A DNA stretch of 64,000 nt, taken from positions 1 through 64,000 of the forward strand of contig CM057062.1 in the NCBI GenBank assembly GCA_029945375.1, read 5' to 3'. Below, piece by piece: positions 34,750 to 46,817 of this stretch. Both the position numbers and the translations under genes were made by a program. How positions within the stretch are numbered: the stretch's first letter is position 1; every line of letters starts with the position of its first letter. The notes under the pieces were generated by a model. The model had not been told where the DNA came from and did not search any database. It worked only from the letters and a program-made list of their open reading frames with translations. This DNA is from Agaricus subrufescens (lineage: Eukaryota > Basidiomycota > Agaricomycetes > Agaricales > Agaricaceae).

Positions 34750-35836
34750 TTTTTCATGTAAGTATTGATCCCTTTGTTTGTCCATCTTCGTTTGATTCTG
34801 ATCAGTGTCATGCACCTAGTCTCGTAGTGCACGCATGGTCCTCTTCACGACGTGACGTCGCTCTAGCCCATTCTATATTCTGCGTGTCATGTAAGTATTC
34901 ATCCTTTTGATTGGCTGTGTTGATCTGACTGCAGTTTAAAGATCAAACACATTTCGTGTGACCCAACTTCATGCCCGTCGTTGATGCTAATCTTCTTCAA
35001 CGTCTTGAGGTTGGTCTCCACCCTTGGTCCCATCAGCTTACTCATTAGACTTAACAGGCATTACTCTGTATGCACTTGGCTTTGATTTCACCCTCATCTG
35101 TATTTATATTCTATTGTTGGCACTATTCCCTGTAAGTCCTGCCTCTTGTATGATGTGATGAGTGATGCTCATACCTTCATTTCTCTCTGAAAGCCTGTCT
35201 TCCACTGCCTTCAATGTGTTGAAGCCACAGAATCTAGATATCAGGTACTTGTGTATTTTTCTTTTGGCCTATGTTGACTATGCTTGTAGGTGAGCCTGCT
35301 CCTCTGCAAGACTATTTTTTTTGTCCGAAGCTACTGTTCTATTGTAAGTATTTGTACCCCGTAGAGTTATTATCTTATACTCACTATTGCTAATTAGTCA
35401 TTTGCATATTAGCTATAGTTGTACTATGATGTTATACTTTTAGTTTAGTCTTCTTATTCATAGTTATATGACCTGAGACAGGAGGGCCCGCCTGTTTCAT
35501 GCCATCTAACTTTTTAGTATAGTTTTTTGACTTTGAATTCTTAATAATGTATCAAAGCATATCTATTATCATGGATAGAGGGGGAAACCCTGTCATTTTG
35601 ATTTTATAAGGGGAAACTCTGTCAGTCTGATTTTATAAGGGGAAACTTTGTTAGTTTGATTTTATGAGGAGAAACTGTGTCAGTTTAATTTTCTAAGGGA
35701 GAACTTTGTTAGTTTAATTATCTGAGGACCCAGGTAATCCAAACATGTTTGCTCATGTGATTTTTTAATCAAACCTGACCATATATAAGATGAAAATTTT
35801 CTGACCACCCATCATTCTTTCTTGCCTCTGCCCTCC
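34750..35836 (+). promoter_or_regulatory. Leader region of cargo gene 2, possibly spliced
   Basis: Intron-like pairs with consensus GTAAGT donors and AG acceptors occur without coding sequence between them: 34,758 with 34,805, 34,891 with 34,934, and lone donors at 35,132 and ~35,344. 35,578-35,735 holds five ~30 bp repeats of the type GGGGAAACTxTGTCAGTxTGATTT. This could be a multi-intron 5' UTR or a separate non-coding transcript. Confidence 0.35.
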
Positions 35837-38701
35837 ATGTCTGAAATGTCCTCTGTTATTGCACAAGGCCCTGTTCATACCTCCTCTACACCTCAGAGGC
35901 CCTCTGTCCCTCCTGCTCCTACTCCTGCTCCTGCCTCTGCTATCATTCCTGCCCCTGTTCACTCTTCTAGGGCTAGGGGAAACTTGGCCAGGAACCAAAC
36001 TTTTACCAACTCCTTGGCCAGTGCTATTGATGGCCAACAGGCTGCTGCCACTCATAACAATAAAGGTAAAGGTAAGGGCAGAGGTCGCAAACTGTGTCAC
36101 AAGTCTAGTAAGTAATTTCTCATATCATAATTCTCTATTTTTACCAGTATGATAGAGGGTAGAATGGAACAACAAGAAAGTGTTAGTGAAGTTGGTGAGT
36201 ATTTCATAATAGCAAGTATAGCTTATCCTGATATTCTTATAAGAACCTGGTACTACTAGTACCACTACTACCCCAGTTCAAGATAGTAAGTATGATTTCT
36301 ATTTGTTGTATAACATCTTCTTATAATATTATTAGCTCCTGTTAGTGGTCTGGTTTCTAGTGGTACTACTAGTACCATTACTACTGAAGTTCAAGATGGT
36401 AAATATGATTTCTATTTGTTGTATAACATCTTCTTATAATATTATAAGCTTCTGTTAGTGATCAAGTTTCTGGTGGTACTACTAGTACCACTACTACTCA
36501 AGTTCAAGATAGTAAGTAAAAGTTTCATTTTTGTGTAACACTTTCTTATAGTATTATAAGCTCTTGTTAGTGGCCAGGTTTCTGGTGGTACTACTAGTAC
36601 CACTACTACTCAAGTTCAAGATGGTAAGTAAAAGTTTCATTCTTGTGTAACACTTTCTTATACTTCTATTAGCATCTAGTGGTGGTCAAGGTTCTGGTGG
36701 AAGGGTAATCAGTAAGTTCAAATCTATATAACATATTCTTATACTTATATTTTTGTAAGGGCGTTCTGCTATTCCCAATCTTCCTCCTAAACTTCTTAAT
36801 CGTCGTGGTCAGTTCAAGTGGGATGCTACAGTTAGGGTTGAGTGGAAGAAAGCTGTAAAAGAGAAGGAGTATGATGTTAGAGATAAGGGCTTGAAGAAGA
36901 AATCATATGGGGCTAGAAAACGTAGGTTGCATCATAGGGCTGGTGTTAGCTATGTGGCAGGTGGTGAAGCTAGCAAGTCTTCTCTTGCTGATCTTGGTTT
37001 GGGAGGGGATGATGACTTGATGGACATTGATAGTTCAGAGCATGAAGATGATGTAAATGAGTAACTTTGTTGAATATTAGCATTCTTTTCTGATGGTCTG
37101 CTAGGAAATTGATGAGTCTCAAGCCAGTTCTGTGATTATTATTTCCATGTTCAATTTCTATCTGTCTAATGATTTCTTAGTGGTGTTCATGTTGTCTCAA
37201 TGGAGGAGACTTATATCTCTGCCAATGTCACCGTGCTGTTTGTTACAAATGCCTTGGTAACATTGCAACACAGCCTAATCTTGGCAAGTTTACCTGTCCA
37301 TATTGTTGGAAAGAGAATGATACAAAAATGGGAACAGTCACTCCCTATGTTGTCAGTACACACAGAACTATTACTTTGAAATTGATCTAACTATAATTTT
37401 AGCCTTTTAAAAACTCTGCTGAAGTAGTATTCATAAAGTCCTCTCTAGTTTCTAGAAGTAGACTGCCAGAAATATGTCCTGGTACCCTTTGTTTGATAAG
37501 CTTTGTGCTCAAAGGTTTTGACACAGAGTCTACTGTGGCATCCCTCATCTATCTCCATCTCAAACATTATTTTCTCAATACCTCTACTAGCAAAGTTCAA
37601 CATTTTATTGTTGAATTTGATGATGACACAGATAAAAAAGGACAGTTAATTCATTGGAAGAATATGAAAAAGCTTCTTCCAGATTTTGAACAGTGAGTAG
37701 ATTTATTCCTAGTATAAATCTAACTCTAATTAAAACTAGATTTGATCGTTTTTTGATTTTCATAACCACTCATTCAACACCTGATGGTGACCTCTGGGTC
37801 AAAGGCACAGGAAGAGATGAAAATGAAGACCGATCTGCTTTTGATATTGAAAATGTGAAGTATAATCTAATTCAAAGTAAAATTCTGATATACTAATAAT
37901 TTGTCCCAGTTTTTCACTTTTCTCTTTCCCAAGAGATTCATTGAAATCATAAAAACTGATCTTAGAGCTAGTCTCTTTCTTTTGTGCTGTGAAGGTCCTT
38001 TTGTACAAAGGGAGCTTCTTGCACGTATTCACAGTTTTACAAAGGAGTGAGTATTTTTTAATCTGTTATTCTCCTGTCTAACTTTGATTTTGAAGCAAAT
38101 TTTGGCTTACAACTGCCTTTGTCAAAAAAGACTTTCATCCAACATCTGTTCACACATTTTTGATGAATTTTGTGACCACAGTTTATATCAACCAAAAGCC
38201 ATCAGTCTTCCCCAATCTTTTAGAAGCACAATATGAATTAGGTGCAAGTATTGATGGAATTATGATGTCTAGGAGGGGTGACAATGGGTTTTGCTTATTA
38301 CGTTGGGTTAATGCCCTTTATAGCCCTTGTGGTGCTCCTGCTCCAACTTGTTGTCCTAATTGTGGAGCATTTTTACCCTGGTCTGTCAAGGAGGTTTTCC
38401 CTGCTCAAAATCCTTCAGAAAAGATACCAGGTATACATAAAGGTATATTCAATATTGTTAGTCATCTATGTCTGTACTCAAATATTTTACAGATCTGCAA
38501 CCAATGTCTTTATATTGCAAAAATCCAAGTTGTGCTTTGACACTTCATCGGAAACATCCCTCATCATCTTTTTTGGTTACAAATAGTTATCCTCCACCTC
38601 ATACAATTGCTGGCAGGGTCTGGGGATATTGGGTTGGATGTTGGATGGAGTCTTCTGATACAGATCAAACTTTTAATTTATCTTTTGATGATGTTATATA
38701 A
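35837..38701 (+). CDS. KDZ-element cargo protein 2: PHD-like finger plus caspase-like region
   Basis: Many exons, all joined in frame. The first (MSEMSSVIAQGP) is Pro/Ala-rich with a KGKGKGRGRK stretch. Then come repeat exons rich in Thr/Ser, a basic segment (GRSAIPNLPPKLLNRRG to KKKSYGARKRRLHH), and an acidic patch. A PHD-like finger follows (CSCCLNGGDLYLCQCHRAVC, CYKCL, FTCPYC). The next ~250 residues are a predicted alpha/beta domain: CLISFVLKGFDTES, HFIVEFDDD, FLIFITTHSTPDGDLW, and 53 residues later SLFLLCCEGPF. The order and spacing of that His and Cys resemble caspase/CHAT proteases; this is inference. The C-terminus holds C-x2-C pairs (TCCPNCGAF; YCKNPSCALTLH). Likely nuclear. Function unknown. 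Confidence 0.72.
36245..36672 (+). repeat. Tandemly duplicated exon-intron units in cargo gene 2
   Basis: Exons 36,336-36,398, 36,449-36,511 and 36,561-36,623 are each 63 nt, phase 1-1, with introns of 50, 49 and about 49 nt. A shorter first copy starts near 36,245. Each exon encodes a 21-residue repeat of the type PVSGxVSxGTTSTTTTxVQD. The repeat period (112-113 bp) includes both exon and intron. Confidence 0.88.
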
Positions 38702-38790
38702 CTAATTTCTACTCTGTGGTACTCTCAATTCAAAGTGTTCAAGGTTTTGTCAACTATTAAATGATAGATACATATAAACCAATCAAAGTA

Positions 38791-41700
38791 CTATTTTACC
38801 ATTTTTTGAATTTTACTGCGGTTCCATAATGAAAGAAAAACACTAGTATATAATATGGCCCTTTCCTGCCCCATATATCTGATAGACTTTCTAATTTTTG
38901 CCAGTCCACCATTTCCACACTCAGCTGCACTAGAGTTAACCCTAGCTAATAAAGGTTGACTTTCAGCATATGTAGACATGAAAAAGGCCTTGCTACATCT
39001 GCTATGACCTTGTGAATGAAAATTATCAATGAGAAAAACTGTATCAGAGAAAAACTCTGGTTCCCTGGTCCTACAATATGGACCAAGTTGACAAGCAAAA
39101 TCATAAATAACATATTTTGGAGCTTTAGGCCATCTAGTGACCATAGCTGAGAAAACATCATTTCTTCCTTCACTTGAAGGAATGCAATGATATCCATAGC
39201 ATATACTATGTGGACACCATGCACACATAAGCCCACCTGTTAGTTGGTTTTGACCATATTCATGGTAGTATTTGTTACACTGCCCTCCTCTTTTCTTAGG
39301 TTCCTTGATATTTTCATACCTGAGTCCAGGATATGTAGGCCTATGTCTGATCTGGGGCATACTATATTTTGTTCCACTCTAAAAATAGTCTTAGTATATT
39401 GATTTATTGAACAGGTATTTGATATCTACCTTTTTCCACCCACCATCAGCATGGGGTGCTGCTGGGTCACAAGCTGGGCTTTCATATGTAATCATTTGCT
39501 TTGTAACATCTTCTGTTTTCTTGATTAATTGTGTACAAAGTGCCAATGTTGATAAATCCCAGAAAGGTAAATTAGCTTGTTGTTCCATTTTCAATAGCCA
39601 ATATAGACATGGAATGCAAGCAAGATAATTCAGTGTAGTTGGTGATGGAGATGCCACAAATGCTTTGAGTTGCTGTAGTGCAGGTCTGTTGATGACTTGA
39701 AGAATAGAATCTGGGCTACTAATCTAATCTTTTTTAAGTCTAGTATCAAACAATTATATATGCAACTTACTTGTTTAAAAAATGCTATAACCTCAGTGGG
39801 GCATTTTTTCTTGAGTAATAAAGCTGATGGAGAGCAGTATTTCTCAAAAAAAGAATGCAGAATTGGTTCTTGTATTTCAAGCATTTCTTGTAATAGAGGT
39901 ATTTGCTTGATTCTAGCCATCATATCTTGTGTCTGTTTGGTTTGGTCTTGTATATCTTCATCATCTGTAGACTCTTCCTCCCATTCTTTTGATTTTCCTT
40001 TTGAAGTAGTGACTGATCCACTATTGAGTGGTCCAGAAAAGATGTTTGCCATTAGTTTCCGGATTTCTGGTGATGAAATAACAGTTTGATGGCGGTAGTA
40101 AGAACAGCTTCTGATGGTAGAGTTTTGGTGGATAGTGGTTGGGGGGTAAAGTGATGAATGTAGATGTTTCTGGTTGAAACCCACAGTAACACCATCCCAT
40201 ATGACTGTTTCTGGAGCTATTCCACATTCAGGACATTGAAAGTCATTTTCAAGAGTAAGTAGGCCAGCATAGCTAAACCAGGCTGCTCTGAAAATCTTTT
40301 CATCCACAAAAGGAGAATCAGAGTGGTATCTCTGATATCTAATTGATACCGTCTTGATCCAGGCAGTGAATGGAGTTTCAGAAGATATATATGCTGCAGT
40401 ATACTCTTCTAAGAGATCATGGGTGAACAAGGCATGGTTATTGAGATTGAATATTCCCAAATCACTGCAGTCAGGGCCAATGGCTTTGTATCGGGATGAT
40501 TGACAATGTGTGCAATGTTGCAGTTGAATTTGGGTGTGGATTGACTTGGTAAGAGTATAGATAATGCAAGGTTTGGTGTAAATGTCATGGTTTTGCTGGA
40601 ATTGCTGTCCACAAGAACACTGAGATGATGGAGATAATAAAAGAGGTCCATCAAAGGCTAGAACTGGTGGAACAATCTTGTAAATCTTATCTGTAGAAAT
40701 TCTTGCCCAGGTTGGTGGGGGTAATGAGATATAGGATACAGAATGCATAATCTTGATATTAGGCATAGAAATTGAAACTATAAGTATTATTAGCTTTGAG
40801 TTTTTATAACATAATTAAGTTTACCTGATAATCCATGATTCATATCTAGTGCCAAGTTTTCAGAAGATTCTCCCAGGTATTTCTTGACAGTTTTAATATG
40901 AGGGCAGAAAGGATTATTTGTTCCATCTTTGGAACATTGCCATAAACCAGAGTGGATGTCAGAGCCAACTAATGTGATTACTGCTCTAGCTTTCACAAGT
41001 GAAGGAAGTTGACTAGAACCAACAGAGAACAGAGTTGTGTGCTCTGCATCAATCAACTCCTTAGAAAAAATTGAAACAAGATCAAGCTTTTCTATAGTAA
41101 AATAGTTAGACAATAAGAATATTAATAAGACTATCATTTACCTGGGCTGTTTTCAAATATGCCTTCACCATATTCTTTTAAAAACCTTTGATGAACACAT
41201 TTGAAATTTGTTGTTGCTGCAGTGCAGTAACAAACAGGTTCTGAAGTTGATGATGCTCTATCAATTTGTAAATGATGCCATTTGCCCTGTGTTAATTGTA
41301 TTAGTTAACTGGATTTTATAAATTAGCTGCAGTATAAATCTTACTGTAGATGATCCATTTTTTGTATCCCATCCTTGTATTACAAACACATCCTTACTTA
41401 TAGGATAAAATGGCATTGCATTGACAAGCACAGCTTCAACAAATTCATGATAAAAGTCTGTTGCCAAAGATATGGAAGAATGGTCTAAAAATGGATTCAA
41501 AAATCCACTTGAAGTGGCTTCTGAAATTTCAGTGGACCCTTCACCTTCACCAGTAGTTAGGAAAGGGCCACTATTCAATGAATCAGAAAAAAAAGTATCT
41601 GGTGAAGAAAATTCAAAAGGGATAGAGTTTATAGCTGGAACAGGATCTTTGATAAACAATGCTTGTTTAGATCTTGTTGAATGTCCTGTTTTTTGTTTTT

Positions 41701-41854
41701 TTTGAGGTGTAAAAGATAAAGATAAATCTGGAGATTTATCAAAGTTATCAAGAGTTAAAGTAGGTGGAGAGTTGGGTGGTGTATCCAATGTTATTTGGAT
41801 AGGATTGGGAGGGTTTTTGTTGTGACACTTTTGTGATTGGCCTTTTTTAGACAT
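38791..41854 (-). CDS. KDZ transposase with N-terminal SWIM-like and CxC zinc motifs
   Basis: Transposase of the Kyakuja-Dileera-Zisupton superfamily, catalysing cut-and-paste movement of the surrounding element. From the start (MSKKGQSQKC) there is a disordered N-terminus with a basic stretch. A SWIM-like C-x-C-x8-C-x-H follows (CYCTAATTNFKCVH), then a second C/H group (WQCSKDGTNNPFCPH). Next is the KDZ-associated cysteine cluster (SSQCSCGQQF; HCTHCQSS) and FQCPECGIAPETVIWDGVTVG. The catalytic domain shows CNKYY, LMCAWCPHSICYGYHCIP, EGRNDVFSAM, IYDFACQLGPYC, FLIDNFHSQGHSRCSKAF and NSSAAECGNGGLAKIRKS; Asp in IYDFAC, Asp in LIDNFH and Glu in AAEC are candidate metal ligands. Introns join in frame, and no stop or frameshift was seen. 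Confidence 0.92.
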
Positions 41855-42158
41855 TGAGATAAAGGAATAAAGAGAGGGGTGAGGAACAATAGTCACTTAG
41901 AGTTTAATATATATGTAGACAGTGAAAATTGATTGCTATATTTAGCAAGTTTTATTAATTAATCTAAACAAACACAAATAGTTGCCCCAAAATTTGCTGA
42001 GTCTAAATCTAATATTAGAAATAAATTGTATAGAAAGTTCTAGAATCAAATAAACAATAGTCAACAATTTCCCCAATATCAAAAATTTTGATCCAAGAAT
42101 ATATAAGAGTCTAGTATTACTAGTATTTTAATCATCCCTGCATTTTAGCCATCCTCTG

Positions 42159-43456
42159 ATGCATTCCCCCCGTACTCCACGTACTCGTCGTCCCACTCAA
42201 AAACTCTTGGATAGTGGCAATGCTATTCAAAAGAAGAAAAGACAGCCTGCTAAATGCCATATTTGCCCAGGTTTTCCTCTTAAAGCTATTTGTAGCTGTA
42301 GAAAACAGCAACAACAAACAGCTTCTTCCTCAAGTATTTCAAATACCTTATTTACAAGTACAGATCTTTTTTCTCACAGTATTTTTTTAGATTCTTTTGC
42401 AACTCCAGCCATTTCTCAGACTTTTTCTATAAACATAAATTCTCCTGAAATTAACTCACCCACAGTGTTACTTCCACATTCATCTCCTACACCCAACAAT
42501 AATTTTGTATCTACACCAATACCTTTATTCAATTTTCCAGATACCTTGGGTACTCCAGAAAATTCATCAAATGGAGAAGTTGTAAGTTCAATTTTTCTTA
42601 TAAAATACTAATGTAACTTAAACTTTAGAATGACTCTCAGATCAACAATATGATGTCAAACTCATCTGATCTTATGGTAAGTTTCTATTTTACAAAAATT
42701 GATAAGAACTAATATATATAGATTGATCCACAACTGCTTGATCAAGATAATCAGGATCTAGATCCTGAAATTGGCACTTCTGAAAATGTCCAAGAATTAT
42801 CACCTAAAAAAAATGCAAAAACTGTCCCTTCAGTGAGGAATCCAATTTATGGCTTGGTAGAGGGAGTCAAGAAAGGAAGTGCAGTTTATGGTATGTTTCA
42901 ATTATAAAATGCTTTTCTGTTGAATTTTAACAAAGATAAGATGTTGCAAGAACTCGTGAACTTCCTGGTAAAATCAATATGCTAGGAAAGTCAACCTCTA
43001 GATATAGAAGAGAACTACCAGACATCATTGCAAGGGCAAGTAAACTATTATTTTTAAATCTGTGATTGACTTTATTCATATTATTGCCAGTGTGAACGGT
43101 TGGCTGTACAGTGTGATGTCTACATGATGTTAGTGTGTCAGCAAGCCAGTGGCTCTTCAGCTGCTGTGCACTATACCTCTCCTAGGCTCAGAAAAGAAGC
43201 CAAGCAAGACACTGTGGAAATTATTCAAAACTATCAATCTTTGATGAACAAATTATTGTTGTCTCGGAGACAAGATGCATTAGTTGCTATCAAAGAGAAA
43301 GAAATAGCTGAAAAAGAAGCACAAGAAGCACAAGAGAGAACCAGACAGGCAGAAGAAAGAATAAAGGCACAAGAGACACAATTGGAGGCCCAAAGTATTT
43401 TGCTACAAAAATTACAAGCTCAAATGGAGGAATTGCAAGCACAAAGAAAAGAGTAA
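42159..43456 (+). CDS. KDZ-element cargo protein 3, coiled-coil
   Basis: Starts MHSPRTPRTRRPTQK; a small Cys group (CHICPGFPLKAICSC) follows, then a long Ser/Thr/Pro/Asn-rich linker. Later exons give QLLDQDNQDLDPEIG, then VRNPIYGLVEGVKKGSAVYD, VARTRELPGKINMLGK and CERLAVQCDVYMMLVCQQ. The last ~70 residues are a strong coiled coil (EKEIAEKEAQEAQERTRQAE). One intron (43,036-43,090) uses a GC donor, AGG|GCAAGT, which is the only way to keep the frame. Possible DNA-bridging or transposase-partner role by association only. Family not recognised. Confidence 0.7.
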
Positions 43457-43566
43457 AGTAGACAAAGAATATGAGACTGTAAATAGTTATTTGATGTTAA
43501 TTTCTGAGATAAAAGATACTTGAACTATTCAACTGCTTTTAACATGATTGATAGAAATTTTCCCAA

Positions 43567-46500
43567 TGTAGTAGGATTCTACTGCTTATATTATAGTAGA
43601 ATCCAACTGGCCACAATGTATGCACTGTGGTAGAATTCCACTTCCTATGATTTTCCTCTTCACTACTATTTCGCTACTCCAGTAAAATTCTACTATTCAT
43701 AAGTGTAGCTCTGCAAAAGGATCCCACTGATCAAAACTTTCCCAATGCAATAGAATTCTGCTGCACACAATAGCCTGACTGTAGTACAATTGTACTGCCC
43801 ACAATATCCATACTACAATAGAATTCTACTGACCTCAATTTTTGCACTGCAGGAGAATACTACTATGAACAATGTCCCTAGTGCAGCAGAATTCTACTAT
43901 CCACAATGTCTCCACTGCAGTAGAATTCTACTGCTCACAATATCCCCACTGCAGTAGAATTCTAATGCTCACAATATCCTTGCTGCAGTAGAATTCTACT
44001 GCTCACAATATCTCTGCTAGAGTAGAACTCTACTGCTCATAATATCTCTGCTGCAGTAGAATTCTACTGCTCACAATATCCCTGCTGCAGTAGAATTCTA
44101 CTGTCAACAATTTACCCACTGCAGTAGAATTCTACTGCTCACAATATCCCTGCTGCAGTAGAATTCTACTGCTCACAATATACCTGCTGCAGTAGAATTC
44201 TACTGCTCACAATATACCTGCTGCAGTAGAATTCTACTACCCACAATATCCCCACTGTAGTAGAATTCTACCACCCACAATATACCCATTGCAATAGATT
44301 TCTACTGTTCACAATATCCTGCAGTAGAATTCTACTGCTCACAATATCCCTGCTGCAGTAGATTCTGTCAACAATTTACCACTGCAGTAGAATTCTACTG
44401 CTCACAATTCTGCTCACAATATCCCTAGAATTCTACTGCTCAGTATCCCTGCTGCAGTAGAATTCTACTGCTCACATATCCCTGCTGCAGTAGAATTCTA
44501 CTGCTCACAATATCCTGCAGTAGAATTCTACTGCCTATTCTACAAATTCAATATCTCCACTGTAGTAGAATTCTACCACTCACAATATACCCATTGCAGT
44601 AGAATTCTACTGTTCACAATATCCCCACTGCTGTAGAATTCTACTGCTCACAATATCCCCACTGCAGTAGAATTCTACTGCTCACAATATCCCCACTGCA
44701 GTAAAATTCTACTGCTCACAATATCCCAACTGCAGTAGAATTCTACTGCTCACAATATCCCCACTACAGTAGAATTCTACTGCTCACAGTATCCCTGCTG
44801 CAGTAGAATTCTACTGCTCACAGTATCCCTGCTGCAGTAGAATTCTACTGCTCACAATATACCTGCTGCAGTAGAATTCTACTGCCTACAATATCCCTGC
44901 TGCAGTAGAATATCCCTAGTAGAATTCTACTGCTCACAATATAGTAGAATTCTACTGCTGCTGCAGTAGAATTCTACTGCCTACAATATCCCCACTGTAG
45001 TAGAATTCTACCACCCACAATATACCCATTGCAATAGATTTCTACTGTTCACAATATCCCCACTGCAGTAGAATTCTACTGCTCACAATATCCCTGCTGC
45101 AGTAGAATTCTACTGCCTACAATATCTCCACTGTAGTAGAATTCTACCACTCACAATATACCCATTGCAGTAGAATTCTACTGTTCACAATATCCCCACT
45201 GCTGTAGAATTCTACTGCTCACAATATCCCTGCTGCTAAAATTCTACTGCTCACACATATCCCAACTGCAGTAGAATTCTACTGCTCACAATATCCCCAC
45301 TACAGTATTCTACTGCTCAAAGTTCTGCTCACTGCTGCACTGCTCACAATATACTGCCCTGCTGCAGTAGAATAAAATATCTACTGCTACCACTCACAAT
45401 ATGCCTACTGCCTAAAATATCTCCACTGCAGTAGAATTCTACTGCTATCCCCACTGCAGATATAACTACTGCTGCTGCAGTAGAATTCTAGCAGTAGAAT
45501 TCTACTGCTCACAATATCCCCACTACAGTAGAATTCTACTGCTCAGCAGTAGAATTCTAGTGCTCACAATATCCTTGCTGCAGTAGAATTCTACTGCCTA
45601 AAATATCTCCACTGTAGTAGAATTCTACTGCTCACAATATCCCCACTGCAGTAGAATTCTACTGCTTACAATATCCCCACTGCAGTAGAATTCTACTGCT
45701 TACAATATCCCTGCTGCAGTAGAATTCTACTGCTCACAATTTACCTGCTGCAGTAGAATTTTACTGTTCACAATATCCCCACTGCAGTAGAATTCTACTG
45801 CTCACAATATCCCCACTGCAGTAGAATTCTACTGCTCACAATATCCCCACTGCAGTAGAATTCTACTGCTCATGATATCCCTGCTGCAGTAGAATTCTAC
45901 TGCTCATAATATCCCAGCTGCAGTAGAATTCTACTGCTCACAATATCTCTGCTGGAGTAGAACTCTACTGCTCATAATATCTCTGCTGCAGTAAAATTCT
46001 ACTGCTCACAATATCCCTGCTGCAGTAGAATTCTACTGCTCACAATATCCCAACTGCAGTAGAATTCTACTCCTCACAGTATCCCCCACTGCAGTAGAAT
46101 TCTACTGCTCACAATATCCCAACTGCAGTAGAATTCTACTGCTCACAATTTACCTACTGCAGTAGAATTCTACTGCCTAAAATATCTCCACTGTAGTAGA
46201 ATTCTACCACTCACAATATCCCCAGTGCCATAGAATTCTACTGCTCACAATATCCCCACTGCAGTAGAAATCTACTGCTTACAATATCCCTGCTGCAGTA
46301 GAATTCTACTGCTCACAATTTACCTGCTGCAGTAGAATTCTACTGTTCACAATATCCCCACTACAGTAGAATTCTACTGCTCACAATATCCCCACTGCAG
46401 TAGAATTCTACTGCTCACAATATCCCCACTGCAGTAGAACTCTACTGCTCACAATATTCCCACTGCAATAGAATTCTACTGCTCACAATATCCCTGCTAC

Positions 46501-46690
46501 ATTAGAATTCTACTGCACGCAATATTCCTACTACAGTAGAAACCTACTGCTCCCAATACCCCCAGTGCAGTAGGATCCTATCCCTCAGTTAGATATCATG
46601 TCAGTAGGATCTTACCAGGCTTGATATCCAGAAGTCAATAGGATCCTATTAGAAACAATGTGCAGCCTGAATGGTAGGATCCTACTCTGG
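43567..46690. repeat. Right subterminal satellite array (34 bp unit)
   Basis: About 3.1 kb of 34 bp units, mostly GCAGTAGAATTCTACTGC (an 18 bp palindrome) plus TCACAATATCCC(C/T)(A/G)CT. Several dozen copies, with some rearranged or broken units at ~44,380-44,560, 44,900-44,960 and 45,290-45,540. The reverse complement aligns with the left unit (GGGATAxxTGTGxxCAGTAGAATTCTACT is shared). The outermost units (46,560-46,690) change to GTAGGATC(C/T)TA, as at the left end. Confidence 0.92.
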
Positions 46691-46728
46691 GATGTATAGC
46701 TGTGATAGTCAGAGCCTTATATAATACT

Positions 46729-46795
46729 CCAAAAATGTACAAGGGGCTGTATGTAGGTTGTACAGCCGGCTGTATGCCTTATGTACAGTATGCAT
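46729..46795. repeat. Right terminal inverted repeat
   Basis: CCAAAAATGTAC, GGCTGTATGTAG, TACAGCCGGCTGTATG and TTATGTACAGTATGCAT form the reverse complement of the left terminal repeat in the same order. Confidence 0.85.
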
Positions 46796-46808
46796 AAATC
46801 AGCTACGT

Positions 46809-46817
46809 GGGGGGTCC
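46809..46817. repeat. Target-site duplication, right copy
   Basis: GGGGGGTCC, identical to 27,948-27,956. Confidence 0.8.

Larger units (their letters stand above)
27957..46808 (-). mobile_element. KDZ-superfamily DNA transposon, 18.85 kb, apparently complete
   Basis: Bounded by an 8-9 bp direct repeat and carrying ~67 bp terminal inverted repeats, two subterminal satellite arrays in opposite orientation and four genes, one of them the KDZ transposase. Composition is distinctly more AT-rich than the flanks in the gene-bearing part (29-43 kb). The transposase and the two arrays look undamaged, so recent movement is plausible. The strand given is that of the transposase gene. Confidence 0.88.

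Noticed and set aside
28081..46690. 34 bp repeats with regular spacing could be read as a CRISPR array
   Set aside because: The spacers are nearly identical between units, there are no cas genes, the DNA is eukaryotic, and the arrays sit inside transposon ends. This is a tandem satellite.
27957..46808. Element considered as a Starship-like giant transposon or a Helitron
   Set aside because: It has inverted terminal repeats, an 8-9 bp duplication and a KDZ transposase. No tyrosine recombinase (DUF3435) or Rep/helicase was found.
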